Assembly (NCBI RefSeq): GCF_028693135.1
Contig: NZ_JAQUVZ010000003.1
Span: 117,955-181,954, forward strand
Origin: Methanosarcina sp.
GTDB lineage: Archaea > Halobacteriota > Methanosarcinia > Methanosarcinales > Methanosarcinaceae
DNA length: 64,000 nt
Direction of reading: 5' to 3'
The first letter of the stretch is position 1. Each line of letters starts with the position of its first letter. The position numbers and the translations under genes were made by a program. The notes below the pieces were generated by a model that saw only the letters and a list, made by a program, of their open reading frames with translations, did not search any database and was not told where the DNA came from. Below, piece after piece: positions 7,424 to 16,701 of this stretch.

Positions 7424-7624
7424 ATGGAATTACAGGACATAAACAACTTCGTACAGACTGCTAATGAAGAACAGCTCAAAGCCTTCGGCTTCCTTGGTCA
7501 GTGGATGATGGAAAACGTACCAAAGCACTGCAACTGTCCCTCTAAGTGCAACCAGAACTGTGAGCTCGCAAAAGCACTGGGTGGCGCACTCCAGGCTGCC
7601 GGGCAGAGACTTCAGGGACAGTAA
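7424..7624 (+). CDS. Small Cys-containing protein, paralogue of the 6263 gene
   Basis: This 66-residue protein looks like the minimal form of the family: an N-terminal helix with EEQLKAFGFLGQWM, then C-N-C-x3-C-x3-C (about residues 39-48), then LAKALGGALQAAGQRLQ. Four closely spaced cysteines suggest a small zinc site. The ATG follows a GGTGAT. I know of no function. Sharing both sequence and promoter element with the 6263 gene implies co-regulation. A T-rich stretch follows about 35 bp after the stop. Confidence 0.75.
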   Translation: MELQDINNFVQTANEEQLKAFGFLGQWMMENVPKHCNCPSKCNQNCELAKALGGALQAAGQRLQGQ

Positions 7625-7717
7625 CCTGAATTCCTATCCGGCACTGCTACCCCTTCATTTTTTATTTTTTGTGTTCGGACATTTTTGGTCCTTTTTCCCA
7701 TACCCCATTCCTGTAAG

Positions 7718-7846
7718 TTTTGGAGGCGTTCCGCCCCTGAAGCTGTGGGGACCAACCTGCGAAAAGTCCTGGAAAAAGCAGGTGTCGAGCTTGAGTTCTG
7801 TAACCCTGAAAAAACTGTGTACGTGGGGATTCTTCTGGTGGAGTGA
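7718..7846 (+). pseudogene. Possible 3' remnant of a coding sequence
   Basis: One frame reads FWRRSAPEAVGTNLRKVLEK and continues with GVELEFCNPEKTVYVGILLV to a stop at 7844-7846. The composition and codon usage look protein-coding, but there is no start or ribosome-binding site. I do not recognise it. It may be the tail of a gene lost upstream of the DUF1638 gene. Confidence 0.3.
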
Positions 7847-7931
7847 AAAAATAAAACGGAAAGTCCGACGGAAAAACTAAAATTGGAAGTGGAAAAGTGG
7901 AAGCGGAAAACCACCGGAAAGAGGTTTTTAC

Positions 7932-8813
7932 ATGCCCGTACTGAGTATTATCGCCTGCAGGATGTTTGAGGATGAGCTTGCCCATGTCCTTTCGAGTGAT
8001 AGGGAACTGGAGCAGTTGATTGTGGTGGAAGGCAGGGATAGTTTCGGGCTGCTTCGGAAACTCAAGTCAGTGAACTGCCTGACCAGAACAGCGCCCCTGG
8101 ACAGGGTTCCTTTTCTCCTGGGGAACAGGCACAGCTCCGGTTCCGGCTCCGGCTTAATGGCGCTTGCAAAACCCCTGCTCAGGCTTCCTTTTTTCGGGGA
8201 AATTCACGGAAAGATGAAGCTAAAAGCGGCTCACAGGGTGACGGTGGTTGTAAACCCGCTCAGGCTGGGGCTTCATGATGATCTCGAGCTCCTCAAGTCT
8301 GAAGTCTACGGGAAGATCAGGGAGATGGCAGCGTTCTCGGATGGAATCCTTCTCTTTTACTGCAGTTGCGGAAAAGCCTTTGAGAGTCTGGAAGAGGACT
8401 TTTCGGGATTTGAGTGTCCCCTTTACTGCCTGAAAGACGGGAACGGAGAAGTCGTGGCAGACTGCATAAGCGCCGCCCTCGGGGGAAACGCCGCCTACGA
8501 CGAAACCATGTACGCCTGCAGGGGAACTGGCGCCCTCTACTTCACGCCCATGTGGGCTTCGAGCTGGAAAGAGATGGGAGAAAAAAGGAAGAAATCCCGG
8601 AATTTCGACGACAATTATCTAAAGGACCCGAGATACTCACGAGTTGTCAAACTCGATACCGGCCTTTCATACGACCCTGATTTCCACAAAAATATACAGG
8701 ATTTTGCTCGCACTTTCAACATGGAAATTGTAGAAATAAAGGGAAGCACAGAACTTGCAGAAAAGTCCTACATGGCCGCCAGAAAAGGTGTCATCCAGCA
8801 TACTATTGAATGA
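7932..8813 (+). CDS. DUF1638 family protein
   Basis: A 293-residue soluble protein with the layout of DUF1638 proteins: an N-terminal IIACRMFEDEL segment, VVVNPLRLGLHDDLELLK in the middle, LLFYCSCGKAF and the Cys-bearing FECPLYCLKDGNGEVVADC, then FTPMWASSWKEM. The family is common in Methanosarcina and in bacteria with corrinoid-dependent methyltransferases, where it is often a neighbour of those genes; its biochemical role is not established. No methyltransferase is in this window. The ATG follows GAGGT by 8 bp. Confidence 0.75.
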   Translation: MPVLSIIACRMFEDELAHVLSSDRELEQLIVVEGRDSFGLLRKLKSVNCLTRTAPLDRVPFLLGNRHSSGSGSGLMALAKPLLRLPFFGEIHGKMKLKAAHRVTVVVNPLRLGLHDDLELLKSEVYGKIREMAAFSDGILLFYCSCGKAFESLEEDFSGFECPLYCLKDGNGEVVADCISAALGGNAAYDETMYACRGTGALYFTPMWASSWKEMGEKRKKSRNFDDNYLKDPRYSRVVKLDTGLSYDPDFHKNIQDFARTFNMEIVEIKGSTELAEKSYMAARKGVIQHTIE

Positions 8814-8935
8814 TTTTTGTCCAGAAATCTTTCAAACAAATTTCAAACTTTTATTCCTTTATCGCTCAGCAGCACATCATAATTCTTATACAAACAAGAC
8901 GAATATTTATACTGGAATCAATGGGGAAATTTAAG

Positions 8936-9373
8936 ATGGAACCGCAAAAATCCGAACGAGAAAGCTTCTGGGATGCAAGTACTTTTGCAATCATCACTGA
9001 CAAATCAAAACCCGCAATCAAGTGGACAATATCCGAACTTAAAAACCGGGGCAAGAAAGTCTATGTAATTGATCTTTCCGACAAGCCTGAGCCCGGCTCG
9101 TTGAAAAGTGTGTCCGAACTTCCAGCCGGCATCGACCGCGCCGTTCTCGGTGTCACAAAAAGTGAACCCGGAAATCTCATCCCTGCCCTGAAAGAAAAAG
9201 GCATAACCAAAATCTGGTTGCACTGGAGAACCGAAACCGAAAAAGCCCTGGCAACCTGCAAGGCAGAAGGAATTGAATGTATGACCGAACACTGCCCCAT
9301 GCTGTACCTCGGAAGCGGGGTAAGTATACATGGAATACACAGGGCGGTTGCGAAGATGACGGGGAAGTATTGA
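8936..9373 (+). CDS. CoA-binding domain protein (CoA_binding_2 type)
   Basis: The 145-residue protein is a single Rossmann-like domain: FAIITDKSKPAIKWTISEL, KKVYVIDLSD, a central AVLGV strand, ITKIWLHW, and a C-terminal ECMTEHCPMLYL. This matches the small CoA-binding proteins related to the succinyl-CoA ligase alpha subunit N-domain, usually about 140 residues. I chose the ATG at 8936 (GGGGA upstream) over the frame's first codon at 8810. A TATA-like atatttatac lies only 25-35 bp before it, so the leader is very short. The substrate is unknown. Confidence 0.75.
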   Translation: MEPQKSERESFWDASTFAIITDKSKPAIKWTISELKNRGKKVYVIDLSDKPEPGSLKSVSELPAGIDRAVLGVTKSEPGNLIPALKEKGITKIWLHWRTETEKALATCKAEGIECMTEHCPMLYLGSGVSIHGIHRAVAKMTGKY

Positions 9374-9546
9374 AGGAAAGGATGGTTTTGATTCACTATT
9401 TGGAACCTCTGTGTGTTCACTGTTTCAAAACCCGGTCCCTATTCCCGTTCGCGCAGTGAACGGCTTTTTCCAAAAGCAAACACGAGTAGAAATATTTGCA
9501 TACCGGAGTATATCAATGCCAGCGATTTCACAATGTGGAGCAAATT

Positions 9547-9816
9547 TCATTTTTCTTCCATTTTCTCCTTAAGAGCCTGAATATTTTGTTCGGTTGTCTT
9601 GAAATATGGGTGGGTGGAACCAAGTTTATTCTCAAATATTTTAAGGGAATGTTCAAGCAGGGGCAAAGCCTCATCATATTTCTCAATGTGATAATAGAGT
9701 GCTGCGAGATTGTTTAGTGCTGTTGCAGCATCTGGGTGTTGTGGCCCGAGCACCTTTTCACGAATGTCAAGTGCCCGCTGATAAAGTGGGAGTGCTTTTT
9801 CGTAATCTCCCTCTCT
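9547..9816 (-). pseudogene. 3' fragment of a TPR protein gene
   Basis: The frame is open from 9816 with GDYEKALPLYQRALDIREKV and continues through another kinesin-light-chain-type TPR (HPDAATALNNLAALYY) to a stop at 9547. There is no start codon before the upstream in-frame stop at 9817-9819. It lies 40 bp beyond the end of the STAND-TPR gene, which itself ends in the middle of a repeat (ENPN-type HPNTTAIRSNF). It is best read as the old 3' end of that gene or a sibling, cut off by a deletion or frameshift. Confidence 0.7.
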
Positions 9817-9856
9817 TTATATAAATTTTTATCAAACTTAAAAAAATATACTCACT

Positions 9857-12214
9857 TTACTCCTCATTTCCCCTCCATGTGCAGAGGAATTGAATAAAAT
9901 TACTTCGTATTGCTGTTGTATTAGGATGTTCTGAACCCAACTGTTTTTCAAATATCATCAGAGCCTTTTGGTATAATGGTAGTGCTTCTTCATATTTTCC
10001 CATAATGCTATAGAGCCTTGCAAGATTGTTTAGTGTTGTTGCAACGTCGATATGTTCTTGTCCAAGCACCTTTTCCCTAATCTTCAGAGACCTTTGATAT
10101 AATGGCAGTGCTTCTTCGTAGTTTTCCATTGTTTTGTAGATACCTGCAAGATTATTCAATATGGTTGCAACGTTTGGGTGTTCTTGTCCAAGCACTTTTT
10201 CAATTATCATTAGGGCATTTTTGTATAATGACAGTGCTTCTTCGTACTTTCCCATACGAAAATAGAGAAATGATAGATTGTTATAAGTATTTGCAACATC
10301 TGGAGATTCTTTTCCTAGTACTTTTTCTCTAATCTTCAGAGCTTTTTGATATAGTGGTAGTGCTTCTTCATATCTTCCCGTGATTTCATAGAGCCCTGCA
10401 AGATTATTCAATGTGGTTGCATAATCAGGGTTCTTTTGCCCCTTTACTCTTTCCCAAATCTGCAGAGCCGTTTGATATAATGGTAGTGCTTTTTCGTATT
10501 TTCCCATACGTTGGTAAGTTAACGCCAACCCGCCCAAATTAATTGCAATGTTGGGATTTTCTGGTCCAATTGTCCTTTCCCAAATCTGCAGAGCCTTTTG
10601 ATATAATGGTAGTGTTTTGTCGTACTCTCCCATTAGAAGATAAAGTTCTGCGAGATTACTTAGCGTGTTTGCAACATCTGGGTGTTCCGATCCCAGATTA
10701 ACTTCAAGTATTTGCTGCATTTCTTCATACATCGAAGAAATAAGTTTCCAGAATGCTGCTCTATTGAATGGGTCTGAGTAGTCGATAAACCAATTGAATA
10801 ATTCTTCGGCTTTGAGGGCTTCTTTTGCGTGGTAGAAGGCTTCTGTTAGGGCGGTTTCGTGTTCAGGAGTGATTGCTTTGATGTCTATGTCTTTTATCTT
10901 GTCGCTATAATGATCACGCATAAAGCCGTGGACTTCTTTTTTCAAATCTTGAGCTTGGTAAACCTGCAGGCTTTCTCTCATGAGTGGATGCAATTGGAGT
11001 TTCCCTTCGGTTTCTTGGACAAAGGAGAATCTGTTCAATTCCGAAAATGCTGTGAGGGGATAGCCGGTATTGAAACTATTGATTAATGCTTTGAAAATAT
11101 CTTGATTCCAGAACCGAGGAGAGGACAATACTTTCAGAGTTTCTTGTTCCTGGGCACTCAAGTATTTCATGAATCTGTCAAAGATTTCACTACGAGTTGT
11201 GGCAAAGTCATCAGGTTTTGGAGAACTGGTCTTTGCGATTTCGGTGTATGTATCAACCGCAAGTTCAAGGTAATAAGGAACACCTTCGCTACCCTTGAAT
11301 ATTACTTTTTGAATCTCCTCTTCTTTAATTCCACAGCGATTAAGAAAGTCAAAAGCATCTTTTTCAGGGAGTTTTTTGAGTTCTTTTTGTTCAAGATAAT
11401 TATTCCAGTCCTTATCGGATTCTTCCCAGCGGAGTTCCTCCCTTCCACAGATTACCCAAAGGGATGATTTTGGTAGGTTTTCAATAAGTTGCCTTATCCA
11501 TTCATCTCGTGAATTATAACTTCCCTGCCCTCTTTCTTTTTCCCAGAGAGCTTCATAGCTATCAATGAATAAAACTGCTGACTTTGAGTTTTTTTGCAGA
11601 TAATCAGCCAGGTCGTGTGCAAAGAATGCAGGAAGCATTTTTTCAATATCCAGAGCTTCCATTTCTGGCAGTCTTGCGATTTCCTTTTCTCTCTTTAAAG
11701 CCCATTCCTTAAAGAGGTCAGGAGCCCTTTCAACAACCTTTTTGATGCTGCTGTAATTTATCGAAACAAGACCGCCAAATGAATCAAGGAGATCTGTTAC
11801 AATGCTATCTTCAGAGTATCCATCTCTTGAAAGAGGGATCTGGGGATTGACTTTTCGCCAGTATGCGGCATGTGCGATATCGAATAAATGGAATTTTACG
11901 CTGTTTTTTTCCTGCAGCTGGTTTTTCAGGATTCCAAGAAACTTATCTGACTGCCTGTGGGACTCTATGCCGAAATCGACTGAAGCCCAAATAACGCCTG
12001 TATTTTGATCGGATTCATTATATTCTTCAAGCAGTTTGGGGAGTTCTTTTCGTAAACTTGTCTTGCCGATCCCGCCAACTCCATAGTAAACCAGGACGCT
12101 GTAGTCTTTTTTCCCAAGATTTTGAAAGTTGTTTTCAAATGCTTCGATGAATTCTTTTCTGTCAACAAACGGTCTCTCTTTTTCCTCAATTAAAGGTGCA
12201 GGACGAATAGCCAC
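9857..12214 (-). CDS. STAND-type NTPase with kinesin-light-chain-type TPR repeats
   Basis: In this 785-residue protein, an NB-ARC/STAND ATPase comes first: Walker A GVGGIGKTS at 45-53 and Walker B VLFIDSYE at 214-221. A helical middle follows (winged-helix region about 330-430). From about residue 505, six 42-residue TPRs of the LNNLA-LY--GKYEEALPLYQKAL type lead to the end. STAND proteins are switches that oligomerise when the C-terminal sensor binds a ligand; in prokaryotes many act in antiviral defence or signalling, but this has no fused effector I can recognise. The last repeat is incomplete and the next TPR continues as a fragment at 9547-9816, so the end may be truncated. Confidence 0.85.
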   Translation of the reverse strand: MAIRPAPLIEEKERPFVDRKEFIEAFENNFQNLGKKDYSVLVYYGVGGIGKTSLRKELPKLLEEYNESDQNTGVIWASVDFGIESHRQSDKFLGILKNQLQEKNSVKFHLFDIAHAAYWRKVNPQIPLSRDGYSEDSIVTDLLDSFGGLVSINYSSIKKVVERAPDLFKEWALKREKEIARLPEMEALDIEKMLPAFFAHDLADYLQKNSKSAVLFIDSYEALWEKERGQGSYNSRDEWIRQLIENLPKSSLWVICGREELRWEESDKDWNNYLEQKELKKLPEKDAFDFLNRCGIKEEEIQKVIFKGSEGVPYYLELAVDTYTEIAKTSSPKPDDFATTRSEIFDRFMKYLSAQEQETLKVLSSPRFWNQDIFKALINSFNTGYPLTAFSELNRFSFVQETEGKLQLHPLMRESLQVYQAQDLKKEVHGFMRDHYSDKIKDIDIKAITPEHETALTEAFYHAKEALKAEELFNWFIDYSDPFNRAAFWKLISSMYEEMQQILEVNLGSEHPDVANTLSNLAELYLLMGEYDKTLPLYQKALQIWERTIGPENPNIAINLGGLALTYQRMGKYEKALPLYQTALQIWERVKGQKNPDYATTLNNLAGLYEITGRYEEALPLYQKALKIREKVLGKESPDVANTYNNLSFLYFRMGKYEEALSLYKNALMIIEKVLGQEHPNVATILNNLAGIYKTMENYEEALPLYQRSLKIREKVLGQEHIDVATTLNNLARLYSIMGKYEEALPLYQKALMIFEKQLGSEHPNTTAIRSNFIQFLCTWRGNEE

Positions 12215-12414
12215 CCAATTCCTCCGAAAATCAGTTCCTGGTCAACTTAAAATTTCAAATCCGCTAATGTTTTTTGAATTTGTCCTATATTACACTACTG
12301 AAATCCTTCAATTCCAAAAATAGAAAAGCCCTTTCTAAAACTCTACCAAAAACTTTTTAACTTTTCCCAGAGGGATATGTTTAATAGTATTAAAAAATTG
12401 TACATAACGGGGGA

Positions 12415-12996
12415 ATGGTTAATACGGAAAAAGTTAACATTACCGGTGAGAGCGGTAAGTGTTTTGAATCTATCAATGGGTCAAAAACAGTTGAAAAAGT
12501 TGACTTAATTGTAGTATGGAAAAGATGTGCAGCTTATATGCTTGACATCTTTATCGTAAATTTGTTTGCTCTTCTTGTCCTTATAACTGGCACGTTAATT
12601 ATTGGCCCTTCACTGGAAATATATGGCATAGTGTTTGCAAACCTTGCGATCTTTGCTTATTTTGTTTACTTTGAAAGTTCAGCAGGGCAGGCAACACCCG
12701 GAAAAAAGTGGATGAATCTGAAAGTTGTGGACCTCGAGGGCAGGAGAATATCTTTTGTGAGGGCATTTTTCAGGTACTTTGCAAGAGGAATGCCGGTTCT
12801 CGTTCTGGTAGTCGTAGATATAGCCGCTAACGGAGTGGGAATAGTTAATGAGCACCTGATCTGGTACTTCTTCATGCCTTTCGTGACATATATCCCGATC
12901 CTGTTTATGGATGATGGGCAGGGCGTCCACGATGTACTGGCATGTACGGTTGTTCGGAAATATCCGGAAGTAATTTCGGCAGGAAATGAGGAGTAA
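12415..12996 (+). CDS. RDD family membrane protein
   Basis: The 193 residues include the RDD signature, an arginine followed by AAYMLD in the first membrane segment (about residues 40-48) and, later, GQATPGKKWMNLKVVD between the second and third helices. There are about four membrane segments. Members are small integral membrane proteins; some are proposed sodium/proton antiporters or transporters, but most are uncharacterised. It lies between two TPR genes that read the other way. A GTG/ATG choice is not an issue: the ATG follows GGGGGAA directly. Confidence 0.8.
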   Translation: MVNTEKVNITGESGKCFESINGSKTVEKVDLIVVWKRCAAYMLDIFIVNLFALLVLITGTLIIGPSLEIYGIVFANLAIFAYFVYFESSAGQATPGKKWMNLKVVDLEGRRISFVRAFFRYFARGMPVLVLVVVDIAANGVGIVNEHLIWYFFMPFVTYIPILFMDDGQGVHDVLACTVVRKYPEVISAGNEE

Positions 12997-13037
12997 AACT
13001 CCTATTTTCCTCATAACCGGAAGTTAATTCCATTTAC

Positions 13038-13052
13038 CGTTTTTTTTTCTGG
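13038..13052 (+). terminator. T-rich terminator after RDD gene
   Basis: Nine consecutive thymines (gtttttttttctgg) lie about 45 bp after the RDD stop, between convergent genes. Confidence 0.45.
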
Positions 13053-13073
13053 CTCTTCCGGCTCTTTTAAAAG

Positions 13074-14357
13074 TTATTTTCGCCAGCTCCTCTCCATTTT
13101 CTCATACAGGCCAAGCAGGTTGTTCCTCGTGATCTTGAAGTAGGGATGGTCAGGTCCGTATTCTTTTTCTATTATGTCGAGAGCTTTTTCGTAGAGGTCG
13201 ATTGCGGTTTCGTATTCAGCCAAGCTTTCGTGCAAGCCTGCGAGGTTGTTCAGGGTTGTCCCGACATCGGGGTGGGTGGGGCCGAGCGTGTTTTCATAGA
13301 TCTTGAGGGCGCGGGAGTAGAGGGGGAGGGCTTTTTTGTGCTGGCCGAGGATTCTGTGAAGTTCGCCAAGGTTGTTCAAGGTCTTGGCAACCTCGGGATT
13401 GTCCGGACCAAGGACACGCTCACGGATGTCAAGGGCTCGCGTGTAAAGTTCAAGGGCTTTTTCATGACGGCCTTTCTGGACGTAGACGCCGGCAAGGTTG
13501 TTCAGGGTCGTGGCAAAGCCGGCATGCTCGGTTTGTCCCAGTTTTTCCATGATATCAAGAGAGCGCGTATAGAGAATCAGGGCTTTTTCATACCTTGTTG
13601 TCTGGAAATAAAGCAGGGCAAGGTTGTTTAAGGTCTGGGCTATCTGCGGGTGTTCCTTTCCGTATACCTTTTCCTGGAGTTTCAGAGCCTGCCCGTATCT
13701 TTCCTCGGCTTCTTCAAGTTTGCCCATTTCCGAGAGCAGGACTCCAAGATTGTTCAGGGTGCCGGCAGTATAAGCCAGGACTTTTTTATTCTCAGGTTCC
13801 TTTTCATCAAGTTTTTCAAGCAGCCCGAGGGCACGGGTGAAAAGTTCTTCCGCTTTTTCCGGCCTTTCTACCCCCTTATAGAAAAAAGCCATCCTGTTAA
13901 GGGTCCTGATAGCTCCCGGATTCTCCGGACTCAGAAACTTTTCCTGAATTTCAAGAGCCCGCTTATAATGCAAAAGGGCTTCTTCCTGCCTGTCCATGAC
14001 GTAGTAGAGAATCCCAAGTTCACTGAGCGTATCTCCGGTTTCAGGATGCTCCGGACCTGAAGCTTTTTCACGGATGCTGAGTGCTCTTGAAAATAACTTC
14101 AGGGCTTCGTCGTGCTTTCCCATGTAGCGGTAAATCCCTGCAAGCCCGTTTAACACAACTGCAGTTACAGGGTCTTCAGGGTCCAGTTCTCTTTTCGCAG
14201 TATCAAGCAGATCTTCATACAAGGGTAAAAGTGCTTCCCAGGTTGCTGACCTGTAGAAAGGCTCGGCTGCAGTTCTAAACCAGTTTATCAGTTCTTCAGG
14301 CTCTAAAACCTCTTTTGCGTGCCTGAAAGCCTCTTTTAAGACGATTTCATCTTCCAA
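13074..14357 (-). CDS. TPR repeat protein, likely N-terminally broken STAND relative
   Basis: About 427 residues consist almost wholly of kinesin-light-chain-type TPRs (eight or more LNNLA-LY repeats). The first 80 residues align with the region just before the TPRs of the STAND protein at 9857 (LKEAFRHAKE...LINWF against LTEAFYHAKE...LFNWF). The only start is a TTG at 14357 without a ribosome-binding site. In the same frame, coding sequence continues upstream through RYGPRLRDLDPELVTLED and a charged GIEKGKEK repeat to 14615, where a stop closes it, with no ATG or GTG. So the gene probably lost its NTPase half; whether it is still translated is unclear. Confidence 0.7.
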   Translation of the reverse strand: MEDEIVLKEAFRHAKEVLEPEELINWFRTAAEPFYRSATWEALLPLYEDLLDTAKRELDPEDPVTAVVLNGLAGIYRYMGKHDEALKLFSRALSIREKASGPEHPETGDTLSELGILYYVMDRQEEALLHYKRALEIQEKFLSPENPGAIRTLNRMAFFYKGVERPEKAEELFTRALGLLEKLDEKEPENKKVLAYTAGTLNNLGVLLSEMGKLEEAEERYGQALKLQEKVYGKEHPQIAQTLNNLALLYFQTTRYEKALILYTRSLDIMEKLGQTEHAGFATTLNNLAGVYVQKGRHEKALELYTRALDIRERVLGPDNPEVAKTLNNLGELHRILGQHKKALPLYSRALKIYENTLGPTHPDVGTTLNNLAGLHESLAEYETAIDLYEKALDIIEKEYGPDHPYFKITRNNLLGLYEKMERSWRK

Positions 14358-14439
14358 TGTGACCAGTTCTGGGTCCAGGTCTCTTAACCTCGGTCCGTAT
14401 CTTTCAAACAGAACAGTGTGGTTTTCTTCTTTTTCTTCT

Positions 14440-14555
14440 TTTTCTATTTCCTTCTCTTTTCCTTTTTCTATTCCTTTCTCTTTTCCTTTTTCTATTCCTT
14501 TCTCTTTTCCTTTTTCTATTCCCTTCTCTTTTCCTTTTTCTATTCCCTTCTCAAT
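14440..14555 (-). repeat. 24-bp tandem repeat encoding GIEKGKEK
   Basis: About four and a half copies of a 24-bp purine-rich (minus strand) unit encode the octapeptide GIEKGKEK in frame with the TPR gene downstream. It would form a highly charged helical linker if translated. Confidence 0.75.
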
Positions 14556-14628
14556 AGAGCCGCTTTCAGCAGAAATTTCCTCTTTTCCCGAATCTTTCTT
14601 TAGATTAGCCGTAACTTATCTCTCCTGA

Positions 14629-15049
14629 ATGAAAAAATAGAATGATTAAGAGCTATAATGGAGTTTCTAACTGCAAATATTTCGGACTGATCCTATATTA
14701 GGATACTACAAGATATATTGTTTCAGGTCCGGTCACAAAATTAATAGCAATTGCCTACCCTTGAGAAGCCTCGCTTTTCTTCGCCTCCGTCCCCGCTCAC
14801 TGTATGAAATTTGTTCCCGGTTTAAAAATCCTGCAAGCTGTGAAGCTAAATTTGATAGAAAGCTAAGTGCTTGCTGTCGCAAGCTCGAAATGTCCTAAGA
14901 TGACCTTATTTCGTTCCTTGTGGCAATACCAAAATATCCCTTCCCCACTTCCAGAAGGCAGTAAAAAGAGAGGGATGTTGAGTCTAAAAACATGTGGATA
15001 GAAAAAGTTAAAAAATGGTTATTAGGAATTTGGATCAATGGTTGTACTG
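14629..15049. other. Intergenic, no gene seen
   Basis: No credible frame. There is a small perfect hairpin (GCTTGC, loop TGTC, GCAAGC) near 14868-14885. Confidence 0.4.
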
Positions 15050-15415
15050 CTATTTTACAACCTGCCAGATTCGTTTTGACAACTCTGAATACTGAGTTTT
15101 TGGGTCACTCATTTTCATAATGAAAGAATTTGCACCATTTTGTATTGCCTGGTGCATAAGTTCTTCTCCAACTCCCGTAAATAGAATGAAAGGAATGTTG
15201 ATTCTCTTATCACGGACAGTCTTTAGGAACGTGATACCATTCATAGCAGGCATATCATAGTCCGAGACTATCACATCATAGGAGTCTTTCTCTAACATCT
15301 TGAGAGCTTCTCTTGCAGAATCCACAGTATCGGAGAGTATATCGTGGAAAACTTCTAAGAATGTCTTTGATAGATCTAAAAATAAGGGGTCGTCGTCTAC
15401 AAGCAGTACTTTCAT
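15050..15415 (-). CDS. Stand-alone response regulator receiver
   Basis: A single REC domain of 121 residues. The acidic pocket D7-D8-D9, the phospho-acceptor D52 in VIVSDYDMP, the threonine in ILFTG and the lysine in FIMKMS are all present, so it should be phosphorylated. There is no output domain; such proteins usually pass phosphate or act by protein contact, CheY/Spo0F-like. The ATG at 15415 follows AAGGAGA; an earlier frame start is ignored. No cognate kinase gene is adjacent; the kinases at 27424 and 61294 are candidates only by presence in the window. Confidence 0.88.
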   Translation of the reverse strand: MKVLLVDDDPLFLDLSKTFLEVFHDILSDTVDSAREALKMLEKDSYDVIVSDYDMPAMNGITFLKTVRDKRINIPFILFTGVGEELMHQAIQNGANSFIMKMSDPKTQYSELSKRIWQVVK

Positions 15416-16101
15416 GGGGGTTCTCCTTGCGGTTAAAACTAAATTCAATGTACTGACATCAATTTTGAGATAATGTTCAAAAGTTGTAGTCGCTTCTTAA
15501 ATTCAATAGTTTTTCACACTTATATTAAATTACTTAAGTGAAATATTGTCTCAAAGCAAAAAATATGTTCAGATTAAAAATTTCAAAATTAGTATAGGGT
15601 TCTATATTTATCCATTTCTGCAAGCTGAAAAATCCAGTCTTGAATTTCTGAGAAAAACCTGGACTCTTTGTTATCTATCAGTCAGATCTGTACTAAAGAC
15701 TAATGTAAGCTGTATTTTTTCGAGTGCTGCACTTTCAATATTTTCAACCTTTCCTCCTTCAATTTGATCATCGACTACAGAGTGTTTGAACTAACTTTAT
15801 ATTTATATTTACCTACTTTATTTTCAGTCGAATACCCCGCTAGCTTGCTGTAGGGATGGAAAACTTCCCCGAGAACTATTGATGATAATATGTGATTTAT
15901 CAATTCCATTTTTTAGTTGTTAACTTCTACTCAAACTAAAGTGTTTAGGGTTATTGTTTTCTTTAACGGAATTTGGAGCGGGGGCGCGAACATACCCCGT
16001 TGCTTGTGGTGGAGTACACCAGCACAACCTTGATTCTTTAGATTTAGCTGGAGATTTTTTCCTGGTAATCTTTGTTTATTTTCCAGTTGTTCTTAAGTTA
16101 T
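15416..16101. other. Intergenic, no gene seen
   Basis: Open frames lack ribosome-binding sites and protein-like composition. Nothing recognisable. Confidence 0.4.
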
Positions 16102-16272
16102 TCTCCGGTCAATCTCCGGTCAATCTCCGGTCAACCTTTGTTTATTCTTCAGCCCTTCTTCAATCCATCTCCATTCTTTCTTCAGCCTTCCTTAGCCAGT
16201 ACCGGTTATTTTCCTGTTACTCTCTTATGACTCTCTTATGACTCTCCCACGACTCTCCTACGACTCTCCTGT
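16102..16272. repeat. Two neighbouring 11-bp tandem arrays
   Basis: TCTCCGGTCAA is repeated three times exactly at 16102-16134. About 90 bp further, four and a half copies of another 11-bp unit (TCTCTTATGAC and variants) run from 16221 to about 16270. The identical period in unrelated sequences suggests the same slippage mechanism. Confidence 0.75.
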
Positions 16273-16416
16273 TTTCTGAAAAACATCGTTTATTTTTTTA
16301 AGAAAATCAATTCTATTTACCTGCTGATCCGGCTTTTTCTTGACAACAAACAAAGTTCTTATATGTATTGAGTACAATTACTTTTTAACTTTTAAACTTC
16401 ACAAATTCCATCATAT

Positions 16417-16481
16417 TTGGGGAAAACGATTAAGATATTTAACCTACTGTCTGGTAAGGTTTTCAAATTGGGGAAAACGAT
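16417..16481. repeat. Spaced 14-bp direct repeat upstream of receiver gene
   Basis: TTGGGGAAAACGAT occurs exactly at 16417-16430 and 16468-16481, 51 bp apart start to start. It lies about 220 bp upstream of the receiver gene at 16702 in otherwise AT-rich DNA and could be a regulator site. Confidence 0.5.
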
Positions 16482-16701
16482 AGGGTACTTGATGTAATTG
16501 TCTAATTGAGTCTGCCAAAAATACTCTTTGCTTTTAGCTCTGGCATCTTAAGGGATATATAATCCTTTATATGGACTTATTATTCGTTATATGGACTGAA
16601 TGCATCATCTATTGAGATCTTCAGTTCATGGCTTGGAAAATATAGTTAATTTGCCAGAGGCATCTGTATTTTGTCAGATAATAGATGCAAATTGAGGGGT
16701 C

